Origin: JAWXUT01 sp044426075
GTDB taxonomy: Bacteria > Bacillota > Clostridia > Christensenellales > DTU072
DNA length: 10,607 bases
Direction: 5' to 3'
NCBI GenBank assembly: GCA_044426075.1
Contig: JAWXUT010000059.1
Span: forward strand, 1-10,607
Shown here one piece after another: positions 1-6,241 of this stretch. Position 1 is the stretch's first letter; each line of letters starts with the position of its first letter. The position numbers were made by a program, and so were the translations under genes. The notes under the pieces were generated by a model. It searched no databases, had not been told where the DNA came from, and saw nothing but the letters and a program-made list of their open reading frames with translations.

Positions 1-332
1 ACATCACTAGACTTATCTGACACGGGGAACACTCTGTTGCCTCGCTCTGTTTTTAGTTGCAGTCCGTGTGACTCAAAATATGCCATTAGGTCTTGCGCAG
101 AAAAAGCATATAACGCGCTCATCATAAACTTTGGATTGGATATGATATTTTTAATTATTTCAGTTGATTCTGAATTATTTGTAAGATTACATCTGCCCTT
201 GCCCGTTATGTATAGCTTTTTGCCAAGTTTGTTGTTTTTTTCGATTAGGGTAACCTTTTTGCCATCTTCAGCTGCTACAATTGCAGACATCATGCCAGCG
301 GCGCCACCACCTATAATTAAAATGTTAGACAT
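1..332 (-). CDS. BaiN/HI0933 (YhiN)-family FAD-dependent oxidoreductase, N-terminal part only
   Basis: This is the first 110 codons of a flavoprotein whose C-terminal part lies beyond position 1. A Rossmann FAD-binding loop GGGAAG is at residues 8-13, and an acidic residue ends the second strand (TLIEK, Glu31), where it would contact the adenosine ribose. The stretch GKGRCNLTN at residues 44-52 and the later RVFPVS are hallmarks of the HI0933/YhiN/BaiN family. Family members run to roughly 400 residues. They are often annotated as NAD(P)/FAD-dependent or aminoacetone oxidases, but the physiological substrate is usually unknown; BaiN itself has been linked to bile-acid dehydroxylation, which should not be transferred here. 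The ATG at 332-330 is preceded by AAGGAG. It overlaps the last 8 bases of surE, so it is probably translated by coupling with that gene. The family call is firm and the function is open. Confidence 0.88.
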   Translation of the reverse strand, partial: MSNILIIGGGAAGMMSAIVAAEDGKKVTLIEKNNKLGKKLYITGKGRCNLTNNSESTEIIKNIISNPKFMMSALYAFSAQDLMAYFESHGLQLKTERGNRVFPVSDKSSD

Positions 333-1077
333 TTTTTATCTCCTTCTTTAGCACATCTAGTCGCGCGAAATCTGTGCGATTTAATGCCAATGGTGTGATT
401 GTAGTATAGCCCTTTTTAAACCAAACCACATCGCTATCTGCGGGCGTAACCGCATCAACTGGATAACCCTCAATTTTTGCAACTGTTGGATTATCTTTAT
501 CATCTACCACATAATAATCATAATATTTATGTACACCCATTTGAGTGATTTTAGGGCGCAAGGCACCACTTCTGTCATCACTAAAATTTACATTTAATGC
601 GGAATTTTTATTTGTAAGCGATACAAAATAATCAAAATTGGCCATAAACAGTGCGCAGAAATATGCAAAATCTTCATGACTTTCCGCACTGCCAGACAAT
701 GCAATAGCGGGCAAGCCATCGTTTGATGCTTCCGCCGCCGCATTTGCTGTGCCACTATACATTATATCATCGCCAACATTAGGCAAATTGTTTATTCCCG
801 ACAAAACTAAATCGGGTAAATCGTCTACAAAAAAATGGCGCAATGCAATTTTTGTACAGTCGGCAGGGTGGCCTTCAATTGCATAACACCCCCACTTGTA
901 CTCGGTTACTTTGCGTACTTTAATTGGTTTATAAAATGTTACGGCGTGGCTATCTCCACTGCATCCATTTTCGGGCGCTACCACATTTACTGTGTGCCCC
1001 GCTTCAATGAGGGTTGTTGCTAATGCAACTAAACCTTCAGCAGAATATCCGTCGTCGTTAACTAATAATATCTTCAT
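325..1077 (-). CDS. surE: 5'/3'-nucleotidase SurE
   Basis: SurE is a cytoplasmic, divalent-metal-dependent phosphatase that removes phosphate from nucleoside monophosphates and contributes to stationary-phase survival. The 250 residues match the usual family length of about 250. Metal-site residues are visible: NDDG at 7-10 (Asp8 and Asp9), Ser40 in the CSG turn, and Asn96 in SGIN. Other family signatures are GHPADC at 69-74 and YSGTANAAAEA at 107-117, where most SurE proteins have YSGTVGAAMEG. The start has AGGA a few bases upstream. A 36-base gap without a visible terminator separates it from the pseudouridine synthase gene upstream, and its stop codon lies inside the start of the flavoprotein gene downstream, so it looks like a late gene of the same operon. 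The call is firm. Confidence 0.95.
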   Translation of the reverse strand: MKILLVNDDGYSAEGLVALATTLIEAGHTVNVVAPENGCSGDSHAVTFYKPIKVRKVTEYKWGCYAIEGHPADCTKIALRHFFVDDLPDLVLSGINNLPNVGDDIMYSGTANAAAEASNDGLPAIALSGSAESHEDFAYFCALFMANFDYFVSLTNKNSALNVNFSDDRSGALRPKITQMGVHKYYDYYVVDDKDNPTVAKIEGYPVDAVTPADSDVVWFKKGYTTITPLALNRTDFARLDVLKKEIKNV

Positions 1078-1113
1078 ACTTCCTCACAAAGATAATTGTT
1101 GATAAAGCTATAA

Positions 1114-1827
1114 TTAAAGCCTTTTTAATAGGTCAACTTCTCTGTCAGTTAAGTATCTCCATTTGCCCCTTGATAAACCGCCTAGCCTTAAATCACCAAC
1201 AGCAGCCCTTTTCAAGAACAATACATCTTTACCTACAGTTTCAAACATACGGCGAATTTCACGATTTCTGCCCTCAAATATGGTAACTTCGTAACGGTGA
1301 ACACCGCCTTCTTCTATTCCAGCTAGTTTAATTTTGCATTTATGAAGCTTTATTCCGTCCATTTCAATGCCATTTCGCAATGTTGCCAAATCATTCTCTG
1401 GCACTTCTGTATCAATTTTTGCTATGTACGTCTTTGGAATCTCGTGTGAAGGGTGGGTTAGCTTATATGCTAAATCTCCGTCATTAGTCAATAACAACAA
1501 TCCTTCACTATCGTAGTCTAGTCGCCCTACTGGGAACAATCTTCTGTTTTCTGCTAAATTAACATAGTCCATTATTGTTTTTCTGTCACGGTCGTCGCTC
1601 ATTGTGCACAAACAACCCTTTGGCTTGTTTAGCATTAAATATACTTGTCTTGATTGAATAGCTATTCTGTTGTTATCCACTGTAACTGAATCATTATATT
1701 CATCTACTGTGGCACCCATTGTAGTTACGGATTTTCCGTTAACTTTAACTCTTCCCTCTTCAATCATTTTGTCGGCGGCTCTTCTGCTTGCAACTCCGCA
1801 ATCAGCAATGTACTTGTTTAAACGCAT
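1114..1827 (-). CDS. rluB: 16S/23S rRNA pseudouridine synthase, RsuA/RluB/E/F family, probably RluB
   Basis: The product isomerises a specific uridine of rRNA to pseudouridine. Residues 1-48 form an S4 RNA-binding domain (MRLNKYIADCGVASRR, then GRVKVNG). The catalytic domain follows, with the signature GRLDYDSEGLLLLTNDG starting at residue 101. Asp104 is the catalytic aspartate that all known synthases of this superfamily use. EGRNREIRRMFETVG near 185-199 is the second family signature. The length of 237 matches the RsuA/RluB family. Which rRNA position it modifies cannot be settled by eye; RluB (23S) is favoured because rluB lies in the same neighbourhood as scpA/scpB and dac in Bacillus. 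The ATG has AGGAG six bases upstream, placed over the end of the preceding dac gene with a single base between the two genes, so translation is probably coupled. Confidence 0.93.
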   Translation of the reverse strand: MRLNKYIADCGVASRRAADKMIEEGRVKVNGKSVTTMGATVDEYNDSVTVDNNRIAIQSRQVYLMLNKPKGCLCTMSDDRDRKTIMDYVNLAENRRLFPVGRLDYDSEGLLLLTNDGDLAYKLTHPSHEIPKTYIAKIDTEVPENDLATLRNGIEMDGIKLHKCKIKLAGIEEGGVHRYEVTIFEGRNREIRRMFETVGKDVLFLKRAAVGDLRLGGLSRGKWRYLTDREVDLLKRL

Positions 1828-1828
1828 T

Positions 1829-2995
1829 TTAATCTCCTATTCTTAAAAAATCCTTTACTTTATCTTTAAAAGTTAATTCTGTTATATCTACCATAGTATA
1901 GATTTTATCTGAAAAAAGCAAGCGATTTTCAAGGTTTATTTTAATTTCCCCCACAAATTCACTCATATTGTGCGGTGCTTGAACACTTTTTGCGCATTCT
2001 ATTTGAATATCAACAACTTCACTACCATCTTTTTTCAACGGATAGTAGAAATCACTGTTGCACTTTACCCCCACACTTGTCAACTTGCTGCAAACAACAT
2101 CAATATCCCTAAGCACTGCAGAACTATCCACAATGTGTTGCATACTATACGTTGCGTGGGCAGTATCCATAAGCGCCATTGACTCATTCCACATATCATA
2201 AACATTTAACACAACGCACACAATTTGCATTCCGTCAATAAGACTACTGCTTACTAGGCACCTACCAGAATTTGTAGTGTAACCCGTCTTAATGCCATTT
2301 GCACCATTATATAACGATAACATTTGATTCTTATTATAAAAGTATCGCGTTTCGTCTTCCGTATCGCCCTCAATTGTTATATTTTTAGTTGAAACAATGT
2401 CTTTAAACGTTTCATTTTGCATAGCTATGCTAGAAATATAGGCAAGGTCATATGCAGAAGTATAATGATTATCATCGTGCAATCCGTGAGGGTTTACAAA
2501 ATGCGTGTTTGTTAAGCCAAGTTCTGCAACTTTAGCGTTCATCATATCTGCAAAACCTTCAACACTACCGCCAACGTGAATGGCAAGTGCTACGGCAGCA
2601 TCGTTTCCAGAACGCATCATTAGCCCATACAACAGCTCTTTAACCGTCAACTTTTCACCCTCTCTCAAATAAATTGAACTGCCCTCAATGCCAACCGCCT
2701 CTTTGGGGATTGTAACCACTTCATTTATATCGCAATTTGTAATCGCTAAAAACGAGGTCATAATTTTTGTTGTGCTTGCCATAGGAAGCCTAGCCATTTC
2801 ATTACTACTTGATAGCACTCTATTTGTTGTTGCCTCCATTACAATTGTAGCAGAACCACTTGCAGCCTCTGCAACCACATTGTTTTGCTTAATTGGAAAC
2901 AAGCATAACACGCTTAACCCAATAAGTGTTACAACTACTGTTGCCCAAATTATTTTTTGCGTGAGTGCACAATGTCTTGAACCATATCTAACCAT
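1829..2995 (-). CDS. Serine-type D-Ala-D-Ala carboxypeptidase (DacF/DacB-like, peptidase S11)
   Basis: This penicillin-binding protein removes the terminal D-alanine from peptidoglycan stem peptides outside the membrane. All three active-site motifs are present: STTK at 74-77 (nucleophile Ser74, Lys77), SGN at 129-131 and KTG at 236-238. The stretch NPHGLHDDNHYTSAYDLA at 168-185 is typical of the Firmicute DacF/DacB group. A hydrophobic segment at about 15-35 after a short charged N-terminus, ending before AEAASG, works as signal peptide or anchor. The C-terminal third is a beta-rich domain as in PBP5-type enzymes, with a final amphipathic stretch (TFKDKVKDFLRIGD) that may bind the membrane. 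The 388 residues are normal. The start lies 46 bases inside the gerW-like gene. The nearest Shine-Dalgarno sequence (3009-3014) is 13 bases away, which is long. Its place next to GerW and scpAB suggests a role in spore cortex or envelope remodelling. Confidence 0.93.
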   Translation of the reverse strand: MVRYGSRHCALTQKIIWATVVVTLIGLSVLCLFPIKQNNVVAEAASGSATIVMEATTNRVLSSSNEMARLPMASTTKIMTSFLAITNCDINEVVTIPKEAVGIEGSSIYLREGEKLTVKELLYGLMMRSGNDAAVALAIHVGGSVEGFADMMNAKVAELGLTNTHFVNPHGLHDDNHYTSAYDLAYISSIAMQNETFKDIVSTKNITIEGDTEDETRYFYNKNQMLSLYNGANGIKTGYTTNSGRCLVSSSLIDGMQIVCVVLNVYDMWNESMALMDTAHATYSMQHIVDSSAVLRDIDVVCSKLTSVGVKCNSDFYYPLKKDGSEVVDIQIECAKSVQAPHNMSEFVGEIKINLENRLLFSDKIYTMVDITELTFKDKVKDFLRIGD

Positions 2996-3312
2996 TTATC
3001 TACATTATCTCCTTGTGTTTTTATAAATCTAACTGCGCCACAATCTACAACCAAAAAGCCCACTGGCGACACGTGAACACCACCGCCAACGCCACCCGCA
3101 ATGCACTCTTTGTTTGTATCAATACTCAACTTTATTTTTACATTTTTGGGTTCTACATTGCCCGTTGCAAAACAAGTTGTAAGTTTGCTAACTGGTATTA
3201 TAGTTACCCCTTCTGTACTTATTGGTGCCCCAATCACATTGTCTTTTGACAGCATACTTTTCAGCGCTTCAACCGCTTCATCGAGCATACTTTTTATTTC
3301 TACTCCGCTCAT
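2950..3312 (-). CDS. GerW/YtfJ-family sporulation protein
   Basis: The 120-residue protein has the family pattern: an N-terminal helix, GAPI then GVTIIPVSK at 35-43, and a glycine-rich segment at 72-89 (AGGVGGGVHVSPVGFLVV) before a closing strand and helix. In Bacillus, GerW (YtfJ) is made in the forespore and is needed for normal spore germination; its biochemical activity is unknown. Family members are common in spore-forming Clostridia, often beside a DUF2953 gene, as here. The start is well supported: AAGGAGGG at 3316-3323 sits directly upstream of the ATG. That start overlaps the last 35 bases of the DUF2953 gene, and the 3' end overlaps the carboxypeptidase gene by 46 bases. It is one of the main reasons to infer an endospore-forming host. 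No sporulation-type promoter was recognised directly in front of it. Confidence 0.9.
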   Translation of the reverse strand: MSGVEIKSMLDEAVEALKSMLSKDNVIGAPISTEGVTIIPVSKLTTCFATGNVEPKNVKIKLSIDTNKECIAGGVGGGVHVSPVGFLVVDCGAVRFIKTQGDNVDKWLDMVQDIVHSRKK

Positions 3313-3853
3313 TTGCCCTCCTTGTAGCTATTAAACTATTTACTAGTATAGTAAAAATTGATGATATTATTAGTACAATATTGCACTTAATTTTTATGTT
3401 AACATCCGCACAATTTACAGTTTTTTCAGTTAGATTTTGCAAATTAATGTCGCACTCAATTGGCACATCAATTGCACTAACTATTGAGTTTAAAACAACA
3501 CCCGCCGTTGTTAAATAGGGCATAATTATAGTTGTGTCACTACTTGTTGCAACGGTTATTTTTATAGCACTGTTGATTATTTTAGGACTATTTTTTAAGG
3601 ATATTTTATATTTTTTCTTGTCTTTTTTTGATGTGTGCGATATGTCTTTGATTGCAATCTTCTTGCTTTTTTTGCCATATTTTATTGTAATCACCCCAGA
3701 TTCATAGCATAAATTAACACCTAAATTGTAAAAAAATACGCCTGCTTCACCCGCAATTTCCATAGAATTTGCATCAATATATAGATGTATTTTGCATAAA
3801 AAAGGTGCAACTACAACAGCAGTTACACCTAAAAATATAATTATCAACTGCAT
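3278..3853 (-). CDS. DUF2953-type membrane protein (YtfI-like)
   Basis: This 191-residue protein of unknown function opens with a hydrophobic segment (about 2-19) that should span or anchor in the membrane. A beta-rich region follows, then a lysine-rich linker around 60-85 (KYGKKSKKIAIK, SKKDKKKYK). The C-terminal half contains a second hydrophobic segment at about 157-174 (CNIVLIISSIFTILVNSL) and a basic tail. This layout, and the position directly before a gerW/ytfJ gene, matches the DUF2953 family, of which Bacillus YtfI is an example beside YtfJ. The sequence is divergent, so the family call rests as much on context as on motifs. YtfI-type proteins are thought to act with GerW in the forespore or spore membrane. 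The ATG has only a weak TAGGTG directly upstream, and the gene overlaps gerW by 35 bases. Confidence 0.65.
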   Translation of the reverse strand: MQLIIIFLGVTAVVVAPFLCKIHLYIDANSMEIAGEAGVFFYNLGVNLCYESGVITIKYGKKSKKIAIKDISHTSKKDKKKYKISLKNSPKIINSAIKITVATSSDTTIIMPYLTTAGVVLNSIVSAIDVPIECDINLQNLTEKTVNCADVNIKIKCNIVLIISSIFTILVNSLIATRRANERSRNKKYAR

Positions 3854-3895
3854 ACACCTAGTATGTAATTACACTAAGTTAATATGCAAACGTAT

Positions 3896-4600
3896 TTATT
3901 CCACCTCTACAATATCTTCATCTTTTAAGAAGTCTGGCAATTCCTCATCATCTTCATCACCATTGAATATTGCACTAGCAACATCAACATTTGTGCTGTT
4001 TGTGATAGGAGTTTGGCTCTCATCAATCTCACGATCATAATATAATCCCGAACTTCCGCCATAGTATTTTTCGTAGTTGTTGCGAATATCTTCCATAATT
4101 TGCGCATAATCTGGCAAATCTTCAACCGCAGAAATACCGAATTTTTTAAGGAACTCATCTGTTGTTCCATATAAAATAGGATAACCAATGGCTTCTTTTC
4201 TGCCAACTGGCTGAATTAAATCGTGCTTGATGAGCGTTGCAACTGCATAATCGGCACTAGAACCGCCACGCAACTCTTCAATTTCTTGCTTGGTTACTGG
4301 TTGTTTGTATGCAATTATTGCAACTACTTGCAACAATGTCTTGCTAATTTCGCGCTCTTTTGTCTCTTGCAAAAGCTCTTTTAATAGTGTGCCATATGCC
4401 ACATTTGTTTGAAACTGCAACTTGTCGTTTACGTCAATTAGTATTATTCCGCACTCGCCACAATATGTAGCTTTAACCTCTTCAATAGCATTGTCAATCT
4501 CTTGCTTGCTATGAAAATCTTTCAAGCCATAGTAAATTTCACTTTTTGGGATCTCTTTACCCGAAGCAAAAACTAGTGCCTCAATTGTATTCTTCAACAT
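3896..4600 (-). CDS. scpB: Segregation and condensation protein B
   Basis: ScpB forms the bacterial condensin complex with SMC and ScpA and dimerises to close the SMC-ScpA ring, acting in chromosome compaction and segregation. The sequence opens NTIEALVFASGKEI, the standard ScpB start. It has two winged-helix regions and the typical second-domain pattern GGSSADYAVATLIKHDLI, then GRKEAIGYPILYGTT and FLKKFGI. The C-terminal tail is long and strongly acidic (EDDEELPDFLKDEDIVEVE). Family members are about 190-250 residues. I chose the ATG at 4600-4598 (234 residues) over the one at 4630: the family alignment begins there, and AGGGAGG lies at 4613-4619, upstream of this ATG but downstream of the earlier one. 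The chosen start overlaps the end of scpA by 20 bases, consistent with coupled synthesis of partner proteins. Confidence 0.94.
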   Translation of the reverse strand: MLKNTIEALVFASGKEIPKSEIYYGLKDFHSKQEIDNAIEEVKATYCGECGIILIDVNDKLQFQTNVAYGTLLKELLQETKEREISKTLLQVVAIIAYKQPVTKQEIEELRGGSSADYAVATLIKHDLIQPVGRKEAIGYPILYGTTDEFLKKFGISAVEDLPDYAQIMEDIRNNYEKYYGGSSGLYYDREIDESQTPITNSTNVDVASAIFNGDEDDEELPDFLKDEDIVEVE

Positions 4601-5387
4601 CTTTAAATAATTCCTCCCTAGCTTCTTCATTTAAGTTGTCAAACTCTTCTCTATAAGTTATAGATATATCTCCACCCGCTTCCTTTTGCTCAACCGTAAT
4701 TATCTGTTGTTTTAGCATTTCAAGAAGCGCTAAAAATGTGTTTATAACTTCAATTTTGCCAAAATCTGGGCGGAACATCTCGTAAAAACGCAACTTTTTA
4801 AACGCCCTAACCGATTCAACCAATTCTGAAATACGCTCAGCTACTGTAAAGCGCTCTTTTTCTATTGTGCGTGGCTCCTCTACATAATCATCGTATTCAA
4901 AACTTTCTAATAGTGATGAAAAAGTGCCAATCATTCTATCAATACTAAAATTCTTCATAATTAACTCATAATCATCTTTGCCATACATTGGTGCACGATA
5001 AAAACGATTCAACTGTTCTGTGTCACCCAATTTAGCGGCGGCATCGGACAAAATCTTGTATTCGTTAAGATTCATCATAAACCTATCGTTTTCAGCTGAT
5101 AAATCTTCTTCTTCATATTCTTCATAATTAGTTTGTGGGATAAGGTTATTTGACTTCAATTCAAGCAACTTACTAGCATAAGTCAAAAAGATGCTGATTT
5201 GTTCGTAGTCTGTTTCTTGCATACTAGACACAAATTCTATATATCTTTCTGTAATATCGGATATAAAAATATCTACAATATCAACATCACCACTTTTGCA
5301 GAGATTCAACAGAATATCTGGTGGAACTGGGCCGTCTGTACCCATACATTCATATTCAAATTTTTCTTCGTTATCAACCAATACCAT
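4581..5387 (-). CDS. scpA: Segregation and condensation protein A (kleisin)
   Basis: ScpA is the kleisin that bridges the heads of the SMC dimer in bacterial condensin. The 268 residues are normal for the family. The N-terminal pattern is recognisable: GDVDIVDIFISDITERYIEF, then LTYASKLLELKSNNLIPQ, which corresponds to the conserved LxxASxLLxxKSxxLLP. The C-terminal winged-helix region is seen in RAFKKLRFYEMF and IEVINTFLALLEMLKQQ. The centre is rich in acidic residues, as in other ScpA proteins. The usual GPLDLLLHLI motif near the N-terminus reads GPVPPDILLNL here (residues 20-30), a two-residue expansion with two prolines. The gene starts 14 bases inside the M50 protease gene and overlaps scpB by 20 bases. 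The start has only a GGGG tract some 14 bases upstream, so it may depend on coupling to the upstream gene. Confidence 0.93.
   Translation of the reverse strand: MVLVDNEEKFEYECMGTDGPVPPDILLNLCKSGDVDIVDIFISDITERYIEFVSSMQETDYEQISIFLTYASKLLELKSNNLIPQTNYEEYEEEDLSAENDRFMMNLNEYKILSDAAAKLGDTEQLNRFYRAPMYGKDDYELIMKNFSIDRMIGTFSSLLESFEYDDYVEEPRTIEKERFTVAERISELVESVRAFKKLRFYEMFRPDFGKIEVINTFLALLEMLKQQIITVEQKEAGGDISITYREEFDNLNEEAREELFKDVEEYN
4613..4619 (-). promoter_or_regulatory. Ribosome binding site that decides the scpB start
   Basis: AGGGAGG reads on the minus strand inside the end of scpA, 12 bases before the ATG at 4600. It lies downstream of the alternative ATG at 4630 and so cannot serve it. The spacing is longer than optimal, but the family alignment also begins at the 4600 start. 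Confidence 0.6.
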
Positions 5388-6102
5388 AAAAATTAATTAT
5401 CCCCGAAAACAATACTTTATTTATTAAATCAACGATTAAATCGCTAAATAGTCCAAAAATATCCAACCAAGCTATACCCAAAGAACTGCCAACATTGCCA
5501 ATAAGAATCAAACCAATTAGCACCATAAAGCCATATCTTATCATAAAAGCTTGATATTTTGTGTTGTTAGGAAGCAATGTGTTTACAACATTATATCCGT
5601 CAAGTGGATATATGGGCAACAAGTTAAACATTGCCAACATAAAGTTGATTTGTATACCATATATAACTAAATAGAATGCAAAATCTACAAGAACCGAAGT
5701 TGTTGCATTGTCAAAAGTTCGCACATACAAAGGTGCTAAAAGATACAAACAAAGCAGCCCGATGCCCGCAAGCAGTAAGTTTGTTACAACACCCGCACAA
5801 CTTACAATTAGCATACCTTTTTTGTATTCTTTAAAGTTGTTTGGATTAATTGGAACTGGTTTTGCCCAACCGAACCCGACTAAAAAGAACATCAATGCGC
5901 CCATCCAATTAAAATGTTCAACTGGATTAAGTGTTAATCTTCCGCTAATTTTTGCCGTTGCATCACCGCAGAATAACGCAGCATATCCGTGCGAAATTTC
6001 GTGCATAACTATAGAAAAAACAACAACCAAAATAAATGCCAATCCGCAAATTAGCATTGTTGAAATATCGGATGTACTGTTTATTAAATTCAAAAAGAAC
6101 AT
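5374..6102 (-). CDS. Site-2-protease-like zinc metallopeptidase (peptidase M50)
   Basis: This integral membrane protein belongs to the intramembrane metalloprotease family, which cleaves substrates within or near the bilayer. The zinc-binding HEISH is at residues 34-38 within the first long hydrophobic segment. The third ligand region is NLLPIYPLDGYNVV starting at 160, with Asp168 in the LDG motif. GWAKPVPINP at 78-87 is typical of the short, soluble-domain-free Rip/YwhC-type branch. Further hydrophobic segments are near 97-125, 140-163 and 190-210. No PDZ or CBS domain is present, and 242 residues is usual for this compact group. The substrate is unknown. In Clostridia a gene of this type commonly precedes scpA, but a functional link to condensin has not been shown. 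The ATG has GAGG about seven bases upstream and is the first gene after the promoter at 6145-6173. Confidence 0.92.
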   Translation of the reverse strand: MFFLNLINSTSDISTMLICGLAFILVVVFSIVMHEISHGYAALFCGDATAKISGRLTLNPVEHFNWMGALMFFLVGFGWAKPVPINPNNFKEYKKGMLIVSCAGVVTNLLLAGIGLLCLYLLAPLYVRTFDNATTSVLVDFAFYLVIYGIQINFMLAMFNLLPIYPLDGYNVVNTLLPNNTKYQAFMIRYGFMVLIGLILIGNVGSSLGIAWLDIFGLFSDLIVDLINKVLFSGIINFYGIG

Positions 6103-6144
6103 TGTAACCTCGTTTGAGCCTTAATATAAAGCTATTCTATGCAT

Positions 6145-6173
6145 ATTATAGCACAGACTACCATCTATTGCAA
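6145..6173 (-). promoter_or_regulatory. Sigma-A type promoter for the protease-scpAB operon
   Basis: On the minus strand, TTGCAA (6173-6168) is followed by a 17-base spacer and TATAAT (6150-6145). A TG one base before the -10 hexamer makes it an extended -10 promoter. The expected start of transcription is about 6137-6140, which gives a leader of some 35-40 bases before the M50 protease ATG. The match is near-consensus with ideal spacing and lies in the only sizeable gap of the window. It is a prediction from sequence alone. Confidence 0.8.
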
Positions 6174-6177
6174 TCGG

Positions 6178-6200
6178 TTTTGCCGCATATTTTGCCATAT
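6178..6200 (-). repeat. Short imperfect direct repeat just upstream of the promoter
   Basis: On the plus strand TTTTGCCGCATAT (6178-6190) is followed at once by TTTTGCCATAT (6190-6200), differing by a two-base deletion. The copies start 12 bases apart, about one helical turn, and end five bases upstream of the -35 hexamer. They could be an activator site or an A/T-rich upstream element, but two short copies in AT-rich DNA can also arise by chance. Confidence 0.35.
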
Positions 6201-6241
6201 AAAAGTGTGCTTATGCAAGTTTAGACAATAAACGACCTTGT

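Noticed and set aside
37..351. Plus-strand 104-codon open frame at the left end
   Set aside because: It is antisense to the flavoprotein start, whose opposite frame has a clear FAD loop and family motifs and a good ribosome binding site. No domain is visible in the plus-strand product.
3854..3895. Sigma-F type promoter in front of the DUF2953-gerW pair
   Set aside because: A GCATA resembling the -35 element is present, but the expected GG-containing -10 element is missing at the right distance.
3925..4206. Second minus-strand frame of 93 codons inside scpB
   Set aside because: It is fully contained in scpB in another frame, and its product shows no domain. scpB is intact through this region.
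4601..4630. Ten-residue N-terminal extension of ScpB from the ATG at 4630
   Set aside because: The extension is not seen at the start of typical ScpB proteins, and the AGGGAGG site lies downstream of this ATG.
5708..6124. Plus-strand 138-codon open frame
   Set aside because: It lies opposite the M50 protease, which has HEISH and LDG motifs. The plus-strand product is low-complexity and has no recognisable motif.
6174..6241. Rho-independent terminator after the sulfatase gene
   Set aside because: Only weak stems (GTTTA/TAAAC and GCATA/TATGC with a large loop) are visible and neither is GC-rich or followed by a T-run, so no terminator is called.
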